This document shows, piece after piece, positions 26,137 through 34,889 of a stretch of DNA of 64,000 nucleotides. Each line of letters opens with the position of its first letter. Position 1 is the stretch's first letter. Both the position numbers and the translations under genes were made by a program. The stretch is from Flexistipes sp. (GTDB lineage Bacteria > Chrysiogenota > Deferribacteres > Deferribacterales > Flexistipitaceae). The notes under the pieces were generated by a model. The model saw only the letters and a program-made list of their open reading frames with translations, was not told where the DNA came from and ran no database searches. Location of the stretch: positions 62,001-126,000 of the forward strand of contig NZ_JAXKVW010000002.1 of the NCBI RefSeq assembly GCF_036172515.1, given 5' to 3'.

Positions 26137-27549
26137 CTAATATCTGTAATATTCCGGTTTATAAGGCCCTTCAACTTTCACACCGATGTAATCAGCCTGT
26201 TCTTTTGTCAATGTTGTCAGCTTTACACCAATTTTTTCCAGATGCAGTCTTGCAACTTCCTCATCAAGTTTTTTAGCCAGCATGTAAACCCCAGGTTTAT
26301 ATGTGTCTTTATTTTTCCACAGATCAATTTGAGCCAGGACTTGATTTGCAAAAGAGTTGGACATCACAAAGGAAGGATGGCCTGTTGCACAGCCTAAATT
26401 TACAAGCCTTCCTTCAGCAAGCATAAAAATTTCGTGTCCGTCCGGAAAACGGTATTTATCCACCTGAGGTTTAATATTTTCCTTTTTTATACCCGGGATA
26501 CCGTTGAGCTGGGATACCTGTATCTCGTTATCAAAATGCCCTATATTACATACGATTGCCTGATCCTTCATTTGCTCCATGTGCCCGGCTTTTATCACAT
26601 CCCTGTTTCCTGTAGCCGTTATGTATATATCCCCTGTTCCGAGAGTGTCTTCCAGTGTTTTAACTTCATAGCCTTCCATGGATGCCTGAAGTGCACAGAT
26701 GGGGTCGATTTCCGTGACAATTACTCTAGCCCCCATTCCTCTGAGAGCCTGAGCGCATCCCTTTCCGACATCCCCATAACCGCAAATAACGGCTGTCTTG
26801 CCAGCTATCATGACATCGGTTGCGCGCTTTATGCCGTCTATGAGTGATTCTCTGCAACCGTAAAGGTTGTCAAACTTGGATTTTGTTACAGAATCATTTA
26901 CATTGATAGCGGGTATGAGAAGTTCCCCCGTTTGCGTCATCTGATATAACCTGTGAACACCAGTTGTTGTCTCCTCGGATACTCCCTTTAAATTTTTTAC
27001 AAGTTTTTCCCAAAAATTGTTATCTCTCTGACGTATATGTTTGAGTCGAGCTAACAATTCTTTTTCATCCTCACCATCTGGTGTCTTATCAAGTAGTGAC
27101 GGATCCTGCTCGGATTTATATCCTAAATGAACCATTAACGTCGCGTCCCCTCCGTCATCTACAATCAGATTAGGGCCGCCGTCTTCAAATGAAAGAGCCT
27201 GCTCTGTGCACCACCAGTATTCTTCCAAAGTTTCCCCTTTCCAGGCAAATACCGGAATCCCGGCTTCTGCAATAGCTGCTGCAGCGTGATCCTGTGTGGA
27301 GAAGATATTGCAGCTTGCCCACCTTACATTTGCACCGAGCTCAACGAGCGTTTCTATCAGGACAGCTGTTTGAATTGTCATGTGGAGGCTTCCGGATATC
27401 TTTACGCCTTTCAGAGGTTTTTCGTCTGCATATTTTTCTCTGATCGCTATCAAGCCGGGCATTTCCTTTTCGGCTATTTTTATCTCTTTTCTTCCCCACT
27501 CTGCAAGGTTTATATCTTTAATTTTATAGTTCTCATTTTGCACCTTCAT
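26137..27549 (-). CDS. ahcY: S-adenosylhomocysteine hydrolase
   Basis: The 470-residue enzyme cleaves S-adenosylhomocysteine to adenosine and homocysteine, keeping methyltransferases active. It shows the family's features: S-L-H-M-T-I-Q-T at the substrate site (about residue 54), D-D-G-G-D-A-T, the NAD-binding [10 protein letters not shown], and the C-terminal K-P-x-Y-Y-R-Y that contacts the NAD of the neighbouring subunit. GAGGAG precedes the ATG. It stands alone, with no SAM or SAH riboswitch recognised in the 200 bases upstream. Confidence 0.97.
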   Translation of the reverse strand: MKVQNENYKIKDINLAEWGRKEIKIAEKEMPGLIAIREKYADEKPLKGVKISGSLHMTIQTAVLIETLVELGANVRWASCNIFSTQDHAAAAIAEAGIPVFAWKGETLEEYWWCTEQALSFEDGGPNLIVDDGGDATLMVHLGYKSEQDPSLLDKTPDGEDEKELLARLKHIRQRDNNFWEKLVKNLKGVSEETTTGVHRLYQMTQTGELLIPAINVNDSVTKSKFDNLYGCRESLIDGIKRATDVMIAGKTAVICGYGDVGKGCAQALRGMGARVIVTEIDPICALQASMEGYEVKTLEDTLGTGDIYITATGNRDVIKAGHMEQMKDQAIVCNIGHFDNEIQVSQLNGIPGIKKENIKPQVDKYRFPDGHEIFMLAEGRLVNLGCATGHPSFVMSNSFANQVLAQIDLWKNKDTYKPGVYMLAKKLDEEVARLHLEKIGVKLTTLTKEQADYIGVKVEGPYKPEYYRY

Positions 27550-27639
27550 ATTTACTCCTCAGTCATATTTTTGAATGAAGTATAATGATTAATAATGAAA
27601 TTTTCAAGATTTTAAGGACTTTTACTCAATCCCATTTTT

Positions 27640-27740
27640 TAATAGCTTTGCCAACTTGTTGGTTAGAGAGTAAAGTAGTAATGTGGTGAAGTGGTTATTG
27701 GTTGAGCGGAGCAGCGGTTGATCAGCGCCTAAAAATAAAA
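27640..27740. repeat. Degenerate short repeats
   Basis: The sequence carries AGAGAGTAAAGTAGTAATGTGGTGAAGTGG and GTTATTGGTTGAGCGG, the same style as at 24.5 and 40.9 kb. It lies directly upstream of the thiolase-like gene's promoter and contains no gene. Confidence 0.4.
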
Positions 27741-27753
27741 ATCTAATACCTGT

Positions 27754-27782
27754 TTGACACTATTTGGCGGCGGGACTATACT
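27754..27782 (+). promoter_or_regulatory. Strong sigma-70 promoter; predicted leaderless start
   Basis: TTGACA (27754-27759) and TATACT (27777-27782) are exactly 17 bases apart. The predicted transcription start falls at about 27789-27790, on the ATG at 27790. No ribosome-binding site precedes that ATG. An apparent upstream TTG start coincides with the -35 element and should be ignored. Confidence 0.7.
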
Positions 27783-27789
27783 TAAAATT

Positions 27790-29214
27790 ATGAAAAGAGT
27801 TTTTATCAGAGATGTTTCTTTATCTGACTTCGGAAAGCTTAAAACCAGCCTTATCGGTATAATTCAGGAGACTTTTGAGAAACTTAATATGGATTCTGAT
27901 GATGTCGACGGAGTATTTATCGGCCTTATGAATCCTGAAGGTTTCACAGGCGTGGGTAACATTGCTTCCTATATTACGGATAAACTGGGAATATATGGTA
28001 AACCGGCTGTTCGCATTGAAACGGCTTCTTCAACAGGGGCAGCTGTTTTTTACAGTGCATATGCAGCAGTAAAAGCAGGTTTATATAAAAATGTGCTTGT
28101 CATAGGTGCTGAGAAGATGACGAGCCTTTCCACGGGTGAAGTTACCGGTTTGATTTCTCAGGTGATTGATCCTTACGAACGCAAAACAGGTCTGACAATG
28201 CCTGCACTGGCTGCGATCGTGGCTAATCGTTTCCGTTATGAAAGCCGCATCAGACCTTCAAAATTTCAAAATCTCTTAGCAGAAGTTGCAATAAAAAATC
28301 ATTTTTACGGAAGCAAAAATCCTACTGCTCACTTTAAAAAAGAAATAAACAGGGAAAAATATTTCAACAGTAAATATATATCCGAACCTTTGAGACTTTT
28401 TGACTGTTCACCTGTCAGTGATGGTGCAGCAGCAATTGTTCTCTCTTCTGAAAAAGGAAGCGTGGAGATCATCGGTATTGGTCAGGGTACTGACAGGCAG
28501 TCTCTGAGTAAAAGGGAGACGATAACTTCTTTTGATGCAACGATAAAAGCTGCTACTCAGGCTTACCAAATGGCAGGTATTGCTCCTGAATCTATAGATT
28601 TTGCAGAAATACACGATGCTTTTACACCTTTTGAGATTTTAGGGCTTCTGGATACAGGGCTTTTAAAACGGAGTGAAATAGAAAATTTTTATCTTTCAAA
28701 AGAAGGATATCACGACGGGAGACTACCCGTGAATATTTCAGGCGGTTTAAAATCCAGAGGACACCCCCTTGGAGCTTCCGGACTTGCTCAGATTGCAGAA
28801 GCTTTTAAAATTATGACTGATCAGTATCCTCCGGAAATAACCCCTGAAAAAAAAGATGTATGCCTTACCCAGAGTGTGGGAGGATTGGCAACAAACAATT
28901 TTGTAACAATTTTACGGTTAAGGGGAGCTGTACTTAAGCCTGCTAAAAAAGATACAGAAGAATTTTTCAGCAAACCGCCAAGGTTTAAAAGTGATTCCAA
29001 TCTCAGGGTCTACTCGCATACCAGGCTTAACTCCACAGCCGAAGGGGTGGAATCCCCTTTAGATCTTGTGATTTGTGAGCATAATTATAAAAAATTTTTT
29101 GCACGTTATTCGGATAGAGACAAACCCCGAATAAAAAGCAAAGTTAAAATAACGAAAAAAGAGAACGGTATAGTTTATGTTAAACAACTGCGGCGGTTTT
29201 CGATAAAAGGGTAG
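27790..29214 (+). CDS. Thiolase-superfamily protein lacking the usual nucleophilic Cys
   Basis: The 474-residue protein has a thiolase fold (about residues 1-390) like SCP2-type or archaeal thiolases, with A-E-I-H-D-A-F and G-L-K-S-R-G-H-P-L-G-A-S-G. The nucleophile loop, normally A-C-A-S-G, reads E-T-A-S-S-T-G, putting S80 at the Cys place. Thiolase-type retro-aldolases and some regulatory homologues also lack this Cys. A C-terminal extension of about 85 residues (from about 390) resembles an incomplete OB-fold/DUF35-like region. The gene leads an operon with an epimerase and a membrane protein. The reaction is unknown; acyl-CoA condensation or cleavage is a family-level possibility. Confidence 0.8.
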   Translation: MKRVFIRDVSLSDFGKLKTSLIGIIQETFEKLNMDSDDVDGVFIGLMNPEGFTGVGNIASYITDKLGIYGKPAVRIETASSTGAAVFYSAYAAVKAGLYKNVLVIGAEKMTSLSTGEVTGLISQVIDPYERKTGLTMPALAAIVANRFRYESRIRPSKFQNLLAEVAIKNHFYGSKNPTAHFKKEINREKYFNSKYISEPLRLFDCSPVSDGAAAIVLSSEKGSVEIIGIGQGTDRQSLSKRETITSFDATIKAATQAYQMAGIAPESIDFAEIHDAFTPFEILGLLDTGLLKRSEIENFYLSKEGYHDGRLPVNISGGLKSRGHPLGASGLAQIAEAFKIMTDQYPPEITPEKKDVCLTQSVGGLATNNFVTILRLRGAVLKPAKKDTEEFFSKPPRFKSDSNLRVYSHTRLNSTAEGVESPLDLVICEHNYKKFFARYSDRDKPRIKSKVKITKKENGIVYVKQLRRFSIKG

Positions 29215-29218
29215 ATTT

Positions 29219-30595
29219 TTGATAAATACATTTAAAAAAGAGCTTGTTGTTGATTATGAGGTGGAGAAGCTTTTCGGATACCATGAAAGACCGGGAGTCT
29301 TAAGGCGTCTGACGCCTCCTTGGGTTAATGCTGAAGTCCTTAGAGAGCCGGACAATCTATATGCCGGGAGCTCTGCGGTTATTAGACTCAAAAAATTCGG
29401 GATTAAATTAAATTGGGAAGCCAGCCACACTGAATATGATAAAAACAAATTCTTTAAAGATGCCCAGATTAAGGGACCTTTCAGATTTTGGCAGCACAGC
29501 CATTATTTTAAGAATATTTCAGCAGGCAGTTCAAAACTGACCGATTTCGTGGAGTATGAACTGCCCCTTTCTGCTCTGCTTGACATTGCTGCCGGAAGAT
29601 CGGTTAGAAAAGAGCTCGGGAGAATGTTTTGCTACAGGCATTCCGTTATTAAAAATGACTTATCAGTAATAGAAAAATACGACGTACCTGAGAAAAAAAT
29701 TCTTATTTCAGGTTCCGGTGGAGTTATTGGAAGGGAATTGACAACTTTACTGAAAATGATGGGTCATAAAGTTTATAAATTAATCAGAAAAAAAAGCAGC
29801 AGAGCAGACGAAATTGTTTATGAACCCTACTCCGGTTATATTTCTGATTCATTGGAAGGTTTTGACATTGTAATTCATCTCGCCGGAGACCCTATAGGTA
29901 AAGGCAGATGGACTGACAATAAAAAGAAAGCAATCAGGGAAAGCCGTATTAATACAACAAGATTCTTGGTTGAGCGAATCAAACAGCTTGAAACCCCCCC
30001 AGAGGTTTTTTTCTCAGCTTCTGCAATCGGTTATTATGGTGACAAAGGGGAAACAGTAGTGGACGAAGAATGTGAAAAAGGTGCAAATTTTATTTCAGAT
30101 TTGTGCTGGGACTGGGAAAAAGAGGCTTTGAAACTGAAAGATACATGCCGGATTGTTACGGGAAGGTTTGGCGTTGTTTTAACCCTTAAGGGCGGGGCAT
30201 TGAAAGAGTATTATAATTTCTACAGATTTGGACTTGGCTTTAAGATTGGCAGAGGTGAGCAGTGGGTAAGCTGGATTTCTCTTGATGATGCTCTGTATTC
30301 AGTACTTGAGTGTATTTTTAATAAAAAAATCCAGGGTGCTGTGAATATTGTTTCGGATTTGCCAGTCAAACAGAAGGACTTTGCCGAAACACTGGCAAAT
30401 TTTATGAAGCGACCGGTTATTTTGAAGTTGCCGCCATCCTTCGTTTGTGGTTTGTTCGGACAAAAGGGTAAAGAGATTCTGCTTGAAGGCTGCAGGGTGA
30501 CACCATCGAAGCTGAAAGAACAAAAATTCACTTTTTTCTACAATGATTTAAGTTCGGCTTTACTTCATCTTATGGGAGGAAAACATGATGCCTAA
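29219..30595 (+). CDS. TIGR01777-type NAD-dependent epimerase with N-terminal SRPBCC (cyclase/dehydrase-like) domain
   Basis: The 458-residue protein has two parts. Residues 1 to about 150 form an SRPBCC/START-like ligand-binding domain (R-R-L-T-P-P-W near residue 30). From about residue 158 there is a Rossmann domain with S-G-S-G-G-V-I-G-R-E and the family's signature S-A-S-A-I-G-Y-Y-G and W-V-S-W-I. Proteins of the TIGR01777 group resemble YfcH; their substrates are unknown. The start TTG lies four bases after the thiolase-like gene, and the stop overlaps the next gene, so all three are co-translated. Fusion of the two domains suggests a common small hydrophobic substrate. Confidence 0.85.
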   Translation: MINTFKKELVVDYEVEKLFGYHERPGVLRRLTPPWVNAEVLREPDNLYAGSSAVIRLKKFGIKLNWEASHTEYDKNKFFKDAQIKGPFRFWQHSHYFKNISAGSSKLTDFVEYELPLSALLDIAAGRSVRKELGRMFCYRHSVIKNDLSVIEKYDVPEKKILISGSGGVIGRELTTLLKMMGHKVYKLIRKKSSRADEIVYEPYSGYISDSLEGFDIVIHLAGDPIGKGRWTDNKKKAIRESRINTTRFLVERIKQLETPPEVFFSASAIGYYGDKGETVVDEECEKGANFISDLCWDWEKEALKLKDTCRIVTGRFGVVLTLKGGALKEYYNFYRFGLGFKIGRGEQWVSWISLDDALYSVLECIFNKKIQGAVNIVSDLPVKQKDFAETLANFMKRPVILKLPPSFVCGLFGQKGKEILLEGCRVTPSKLKEQKFTFFYNDLSSALLHLMGGKHDA

Positions 30596-31703
30596 GCCAG
30601 TTAAAATTATTTTTCTGCTGACAATGACTTCTGCGCTCAGTTTTGGTTTTATGCATCTTTTTTTCCCGCAGATTAATTTTGAGCGTCTTCATATTTTTCT
30701 TTTTAATTTAAGCAGCGGCGGTACAATAATTTTGTATTTCTCAGAAAATTTCGAATATCTAAGTAAAAAGGTATGGTTATTTTTCATCCTTTCGATATGT
30801 TATGCACTTACGGCCTTTTTTGAATTATATGCATTGTCTATTATTCTTGCTTTGATTATGGCATACATCGTGGAAAAAGTGCGTGTCAGTGTCTTTAACT
30901 TTTTCCCTTCGGGTTTTTTCCGAATGGATGTACCCACTGCGCCCAAGTTTCATCATGCATCCCTTCTTTGCTTGTCAATCGGGCTTGTTTTTTCGGCTTT
31001 TGCCGTACTTAATCACCAGTATATTCATATGCTCCCCTTTAGAAAACTGACTCTTAATACGTTTTTTTTGGGGTTTTCATTCCCTGTTTCTCTGATTACG
31101 CTCTCGGTAATGTTCAGCATGATGCACAGGGCAAGAAATTTATTCAAAAAACGTCTGAAAGTATTATGTTTCTGGACGATAACACTTGGTGTTATTATCT
31201 TTTTCGGATTCATTCTTTTTGAATCGCTCATTCTCGAACTAATAATTTCCATGATCCTATTTATAGCTGTAGGGACAGTTCTTTATCTGTATGTATTTCT
31301 GGGAATAAAAGAACAAAGGAAAAGTTTTTTGACATCCGGAATTATTTTTCTCCTTCTGACCGCTGTAACAGGCATTTTATACATTGCACTATATTTCTTT
31401 CTTGGCTCCGGAAGTAAAGAAGGGGAAATTGTTTTAAATTTTCACAGAATAATTTCACTCTATGGATGGAATATGAGCGGGCTTGCTGTAATATCAAGAT
31501 TTCATAATTTTCCAATAAAACTGCATTCGGGTTATGTGATTATACTTCACTGGATTATTGTATGCATCTTTATTCCTATCGGATATTACAATGTTATCTT
31601 TGCAATCATTTCTATTGCTGCTTTTTTTATCTTTCTCCTGCTTTTGTTTTTCAGTAAAGGCAGTGAAGTTATGCCTTCCACCAGAATAGAAGTTGTTCCA
31701 TAA
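30585..31703 (+). CDS. Polytopic membrane protein of unknown function
   Basis: The 372-residue protein has about eleven or twelve hydrophobic helices and overlaps the end of the epimerase gene by 11 bases. I do not recognise the family. Several histidines sit at helix edges (F-H-H-A-S, N-H-Q-Y-I-H, F-H-R-I-I, F-H-N-F-P, L-H-W-I-I), a pattern seen in heme-binding NnrS- and oxidase-like membrane proteins, but no full motif is present. There is no signal or large soluble domain. The context (thiolase-like and epimerase proteins) suggests a role in lipid or cofactor chemistry at the membrane, which is only inference. Confidence 0.65.
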   Translation: MMPKPVKIIFLLTMTSALSFGFMHLFFPQINFERLHIFLFNLSSGGTIILYFSENFEYLSKKVWLFFILSICYALTAFFELYALSIILALIMAYIVEKVRVSVFNFFPSGFFRMDVPTAPKFHHASLLCLSIGLVFSAFAVLNHQYIHMLPFRKLTLNTFFLGFSFPVSLITLSVMFSMMHRARNLFKKRLKVLCFWTITLGVIIFFGFILFESLILELIISMILFIAVGTVLYLYVFLGIKEQRKSFLTSGIIFLLLTAVTGILYIALYFFLGSGSKEGEIVLNFHRIISLYGWNMSGLAVISRFHNFPIKLHSGYVIILHWIIVCIFIPIGYYNVIFAIISIAAFFIFLLLLFFSKGSEVMPSTRIEVVP

Positions 31704-31805
31704 AGTCAGTGCTGAGTGTGAAGCGCTAAGGATTAAATTGAAGGCTTAGTTAGGGATTTAACCTGTTGAATGCCGTGAGTAAAATGACATCCAACAGGTT
31801 ATTAA
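31704..31805. repeat. Degenerate repeats and AACCTGTTG hairpin between converging genes
   Basis: AGTGCTGAGTGTGAAGCGCTAAGG-type repeats are followed by AACCTGTTG...CAACAGGTT, a 9-bp stem related to the CCCTGTTAAAT hairpins at 2.7 and 16.1 kb. No strong T run follows on either strand, so it is not a standard terminator. Confidence 0.45.
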
Positions 31806-31807
31806 AG

Positions 31808-32818
31808 TTACATATGTTTACCTACAGACAAAGCAACTGTTCTTATCTGTCCCATCATTTTTATAAACTCATCAGGATTTAGTGATTGTGCCCCGTCGCT
31901 TAGAGCATTCTCCGGGTCAGGGTGCACTTCTACTATCAAACCGTCTGCTCCAACTGCTATGGCAGCTTTTGACAGAGCGGGCACATAGTGCCAGTGACCG
32001 GCAGCATGACTGGGATCTATAATTATTGGAAGATGTGAGCGTTCTTTGACAACAGGTATACAGCTGATATCCAAAGTATTTCTGGTTGCCGTTTCGAAAG
32101 TTCTTATACCTCTCTCGCAAAGCACTACATTTTTGTTGCCTTCTGATAGAATATATTCTGCCGCCATGAGAAATTCATCTATTGTTGTTGCCATACCTCT
32201 TTTAAGGAGAACGGGCTTATCTGTTTGCCCCAGGAGTGTGAGCAGAGCAAAATTCTGAATATTTCTTGCACCCACCTGAAACATATCCGTATATTTGTAA
32301 ACGAGGTCGACATCCCTTGGGTTAACCACTTCTGTGGTGAAGGGGAGACCTGTTTCTTCTCTTGCCTGGGATAGATATTTCAAACCTTCTTCTCCCAATC
32401 CCTGAAAAGAGTATGGACTTGTACGTGGTTTAAATGCTCCTCCCCGCAGCATTTTTGCTCCGGCAGCCTTGACATATTGCGCCGATTTGACAATTTGTTC
32501 CTCGCTTTCCACTGCACATGGGCCGGCAATTACCGTGATTTCTTCCCCTCCAAACTGGACGCCGCTGACATCAACAGTTGAATATTCTTTTTTAACTTCC
32601 TTGCTGGCAAGTTTGTAGGGCTTAGTGATTGGCAAAACTCTGTCAACACCTTCCATATCTTCGATTATACCCATTTCACTTTTGCCGAGTCCCACAAGTC
32701 CCACCACATTTCTTTCTTTTCCGTAAATTACATGGGGCTTGAATCCCATTTCTTCACCTTTGCTGCAAATCCGATTCAGCTGAGCATCTGATGCTCCGAT
32801 TTTCATTACTACAATCAT
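31808..32818 (-). CDS. aroF: 3-deoxy-7-phosphoheptulonate (DAHP) synthase, type I-beta
   Basis: The 336-residue enzyme condenses phosphoenolpyruvate and erythrose 4-phosphate in the first step of the shikimate pathway. It has an N-terminal ferredoxin-like domain (about residues 1-70) fused to the barrel. The barrel shows A-G-P-C-A-V-E-S, the metal-binding cysteine in that motif, [23 protein letters not shown] and D-P-S-H-A-A-G. This architecture is found in regulated bacterial I-beta enzymes. GGAGG precedes the ATG. Upstream, on the same strand, lies a leader ORF and an intrinsic terminator that appear to form a Phe/Tyr attenuator. Confidence 0.96.
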   Translation of the reverse strand: MIVVMKIGASDAQLNRICSKGEEMGFKPHVIYGKERNVVGLVGLGKSEMGIIEDMEGVDRVLPITKPYKLASKEVKKEYSTVDVSGVQFGGEEITVIAGPCAVESEEQIVKSAQYVKAAGAKMLRGGAFKPRTSPYSFQGLGEEGLKYLSQAREETGLPFTTEVVNPRDVDLVYKYTDMFQVGARNIQNFALLTLLGQTDKPVLLKRGMATTIDEFLMAAEYILSEGNKNVVLCERGIRTFETATRNTLDISCIPVVKERSHLPIIIDPSHAAGHWHYVPALSKAAIAVGADGLIVEVHPDPENALSDGAQSLNPDEFIKMMGQIRTVALSVGKHM

Positions 32819-32840
32819 GACAACCTCCGTTTTTAGATAT

Positions 32841-32877
32841 AAAAAAAGGCCGCAAGCGGTGTACCGCCTGCGGCCTT
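32841..32877 (-). terminator. Attenuator terminator upstream of aroF
   Basis: On the minus strand, GGCCGCAGGCGG-TACA-CCGCTTGCGGCC forms a 12-bp stem with one G-U pair and is followed by seven T. It ends 22 bases before the aroF ATG, inside the leader rather than after a gene. GCGGTACACC (32858-32867) of its left arm and loop can instead pair over 10 bp with GGTGTGCCGC (32910-32919), giving an antiterminator. Confidence 0.85.
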
Positions 32878-32905
32878 GGTTTACTTTGATAATATACTAC
32901 CCAGC

Positions 32906-33025
32906 CTACGCGGCACACCCCGAATCTCTGTTATAAAAAAAGAAAAAATAGAAAGAAAAATACTGAGAAGCAAAAGATATTGATGTGCCTAAAAGATTGA
33001 GTGCGGGTAAACTATTTTTAATCAT
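32906..33025 (-). CDS. Phe/Tyr-rich leader peptide of the aroF attenuator
   Basis: This 39-residue ORF runs from ATG 33025 to TAG ending at 32906, upstream of aroF on the same strand. Residues 22-31 read Y-F-S-F-Y-F-F-F-F-Y, that is six Phe and three Tyr in ten codons, the end products of the pathway. The stop codon lies next to the antiterminator segment (32910-32919), so a ribosome stalled at the Phe/Tyr codons would leave it free, and one reaching the stop would cover it. There is no ribosome-binding site; the predicted promoter places the transcript start at about the ATG. The T-rich DNA could give Phe/Tyr codons by chance, so this is predicted. Confidence 0.7.
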   Translation of the reverse strand: MIKNSLPALNLLGTSISFASQYFSFYFFFFYNRDSGCAA

Positions 33026-33031
33026 GTTAAA

Positions 33032-33060
33032 TAAATATAGACTAATAAAAATTATGTCAA
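33032..33060 (-). promoter_or_regulatory. Predicted promoter of the aroF leader
   Basis: On the minus strand, TTGACA occupies 33060-33055 and TATTTA occupies 33037-33032 with a 17-base spacer (an overlapping TATATT gives 15). The start would be near 33025, the first base of the leader ORF. Confidence 0.55.
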
Positions 33061-33080
33061 CAGTTTTTTTACCAGAGATA

Positions 33081-33111
33081 AAAAAAGCGGAGGCGAACCT
33101 CCGCTTTTTTT
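33081..33111. terminator. Terminator downstream of hcp
   Basis: AAAAAAGCGGAGG-CGAA-CCTCCGCTTTTTTT has an 8-bp GC-rich stem with A and T runs on both sides, just after the hcp stop. It also insulates the aroF leader promoter. Confidence 0.9.
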
Positions 33112-33114
33112 GGT

Positions 33115-34785
33115 TTATTTGCCTGCCATCATTGCTTCGATGTCTGTTTCAGGATTTTCAATCGGTTTAATTCCGAAATTTTCAACCAGTACATTTACCA
33201 CATTGGGTGATAAAAATGCAGGAACTGTAGGTCCTAACCTTATCCCTTTTACACCCAGGGAAAGCAATGCTAAGAGTACACAAACAGCTTTCTGCTCGTA
33301 CCAAGCGATGTCGTAAGAAATGGGTAAATCATTGATATCATCCAGACCGAATGCATCTTTCAGCTGCAATGCAATATAAGCCAGGGAATATGAGTCATTG
33401 CACTGACCTGCATCAAGGACTCTTGGTATGCCTCCGATATCTCCGAGATCAAGCATGTTATAGCGGTATTTTGCACAACCGGCTGTAAGAATTACAGTAT
33501 CTTCAGGGAGCTCTTTTGCGACTTCAGTGTAGTATTCCCTGCTTTTTTGTCTTCCGTCACAGCCGCCCATTACAACGAAACGTTTGATTGCACCGCTTTT
33601 TACAGCGTCAATTACTTTATCAGCCAGTTCCATAACCTGGTCTTTTGCGAAACCTATTGTCAATTCTTTATTTTCCTGCGGCTGCAAACTTCCAAGCTGT
33701 TTGGCATGCTCTATTAACGATGAAAAGTCTTTCTGCTCTCCCGTCTTTGCATTAGGAATGTGCTTACATCCCGGCCATCCGACAAGTCCGGTTGTATAAA
33801 TTCTGTCTTTGTATGATTCTTTAGGTGGAACTATACAATTTGTAGTGAAAAGTATTGGTCCGTTAAACTCCTCAAACTCGGATTTTTGGTTGTACCAAGC
33901 CGTTCCGAAGTTTCCGGCCAAATGATCATATTTCTTAAATTCCGGATATGCATTTGCAGGCAGCATTTCACCGTGAGTATAAACATTGATACCTGTTCCT
34001 TCCGTCTGCTTGAGCAGCTCTTCGAGATCGAGAAGATCGTGTCCTGAAACCAGAATACCAGGACCTTCCTTCAGGCTTGTATTAACTGATGTGATTTCCT
34101 GTTTGCCGTACGTGCCTGTATTTGCTTTGTCAAGTATTTCCATTGCTTTGACAGCTGTGTCTCCGGCTTGCATAACAAGTGAGATGAGTTCTTCGGATGT
34201 AATATTTTCTCTTGTGGTTTCAGCGAGAGCTGTTTCAGCAAAAGAAAAAATTTCGTCACTCTTTTCATTAAGAACATATGCATGATCAGCATAGGCTGCA
34301 ATACCTTTAAGGCCGTAAATTATAAGCTCCTTAAGGGATCGTATATCTTCATTCTCTTCTGCCAGCACTCCGTCTTCTTCGGCTTTTGCAAGATAATCCT
34401 CTTTTGTCTTAGCAGGCTCCCATGCAGCTTCTTTGGGTATTTCTTCGCTGAAATCTATGCCTTCTTTTTGTTTATAGGCATTGAGAAACTCACCTTTGAT
34501 TTTTGCTTTTAAATCAGCCGCTTTGTTGCAGTACTCAACAAAACGATCTGCATCAAAATTCACGTTTGTGACGGTAGCAAAAAGTCCTTCAAGAATAAAA
34601 AGGTCAACCTCTTCGTCTGTTACTCCGTATTGACGGGCTTTTTTTGCCCAGAATCCTGTTCCTTTCAAGAGGTATACAAGCGCATCCTGCAGCTTTGCCA
34701 CCTCTTCATCTTTTCCACAAACACCTTTTACGGTGCAGCCTTCATTTTTTGCCGCTTCCTGGCACTGAAAACAAAACATACTCAT
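33115..34785 (-). CDS. hcp: Hybrid cluster protein (hydroxylamine reductase)
   Basis: The 556-residue protein has four N-terminal cysteines C5, C8, C17 and C23, spaced as in class I Hcp, which hold a [4Fe-4S] cluster. Later residues include H-G-E-M-L-P-A, C-I-V-P-P, G-W-P-G-C-K-H, G-G-C-D-G-R, A-G-C-A-K-Y-R and A-G-Q-C-N-D, the ligands of the hybrid Fe-S-O cluster. Hcp reduces hydroxylamine in vitro and is thought to act on NO or S-nitrosylated proteins in vivo. GGAGG precedes the ATG. An FNR-type box lies about 60-70 bases upstream, shared with the divergent regulator, and a terminator follows. Confidence 0.97.
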   Translation of the reverse strand: MSMFCFQCQEAAKNEGCTVKGVCGKDEEVAKLQDALVYLLKGTGFWAKKARQYGVTDEEVDLFILEGLFATVTNVNFDADRFVEYCNKAADLKAKIKGEFLNAYKQKEGIDFSEEIPKEAAWEPAKTKEDYLAKAEEDGVLAEENEDIRSLKELIIYGLKGIAAYADHAYVLNEKSDEIFSFAETALAETTRENITSEELISLVMQAGDTAVKAMEILDKANTGTYGKQEITSVNTSLKEGPGILVSGHDLLDLEELLKQTEGTGINVYTHGEMLPANAYPEFKKYDHLAGNFGTAWYNQKSEFEEFNGPILFTTNCIVPPKESYKDRIYTTGLVGWPGCKHIPNAKTGEQKDFSSLIEHAKQLGSLQPQENKELTIGFAKDQVMELADKVIDAVKSGAIKRFVVMGGCDGRQKSREYYTEVAKELPEDTVILTAGCAKYRYNMLDLGDIGGIPRVLDAGQCNDSYSLAYIALQLKDAFGLDDINDLPISYDIAWYEQKAVCVLLALLSLGVKGIRLGPTVPAFLSPNVVNVLVENFGIKPIENPETDIEAMMAGK

Positions 34786-34843
34786 TTGAACCTCCTTTTG
34801 TTATTTATATCATATTACATAATGGCTTGTTAAAAATATTTAT

Positions 34844-34857
34844 TTGATGTATGTCAA
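34844..34857. promoter_or_regulatory. FNR/HcpR-type operator between hcp and its regulator
   Basis: TTGATGTATGTCAA combines the two half-site types TTGAT and GTCAA. For hcp (minus strand), TAATAT at about 34812-34817 gives a start near 34805 and puts the box centre at about -45, consistent with activation. On the plus strand it lies only 33 bases upstream of the regulator ATG, consistent with autoregulation. Confidence 0.7.
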
Positions 34858-34889
34858 AAAAATACAAAAAAATATTGTAAGGATTTGTA

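Noticed and set aside
26137-27753. SAM or SAH riboswitch upstream of ahcY
   Set aside because: The 200 bases upstream of the start show no matching conserved core.
27754-27790. TTG start for the thiolase-like protein
   Set aside because: The TTG is the -35 element of a strong promoter and is not expected in the transcript.
32841-32877. T-box-like reading of the aroF leader
   Set aside because: The segment resembles part of a T-box only weakly (the AGGGTGG-ACC core is not intact) and no stem I specifier region was seen. The leader-peptide attenuator explains the sequence better.
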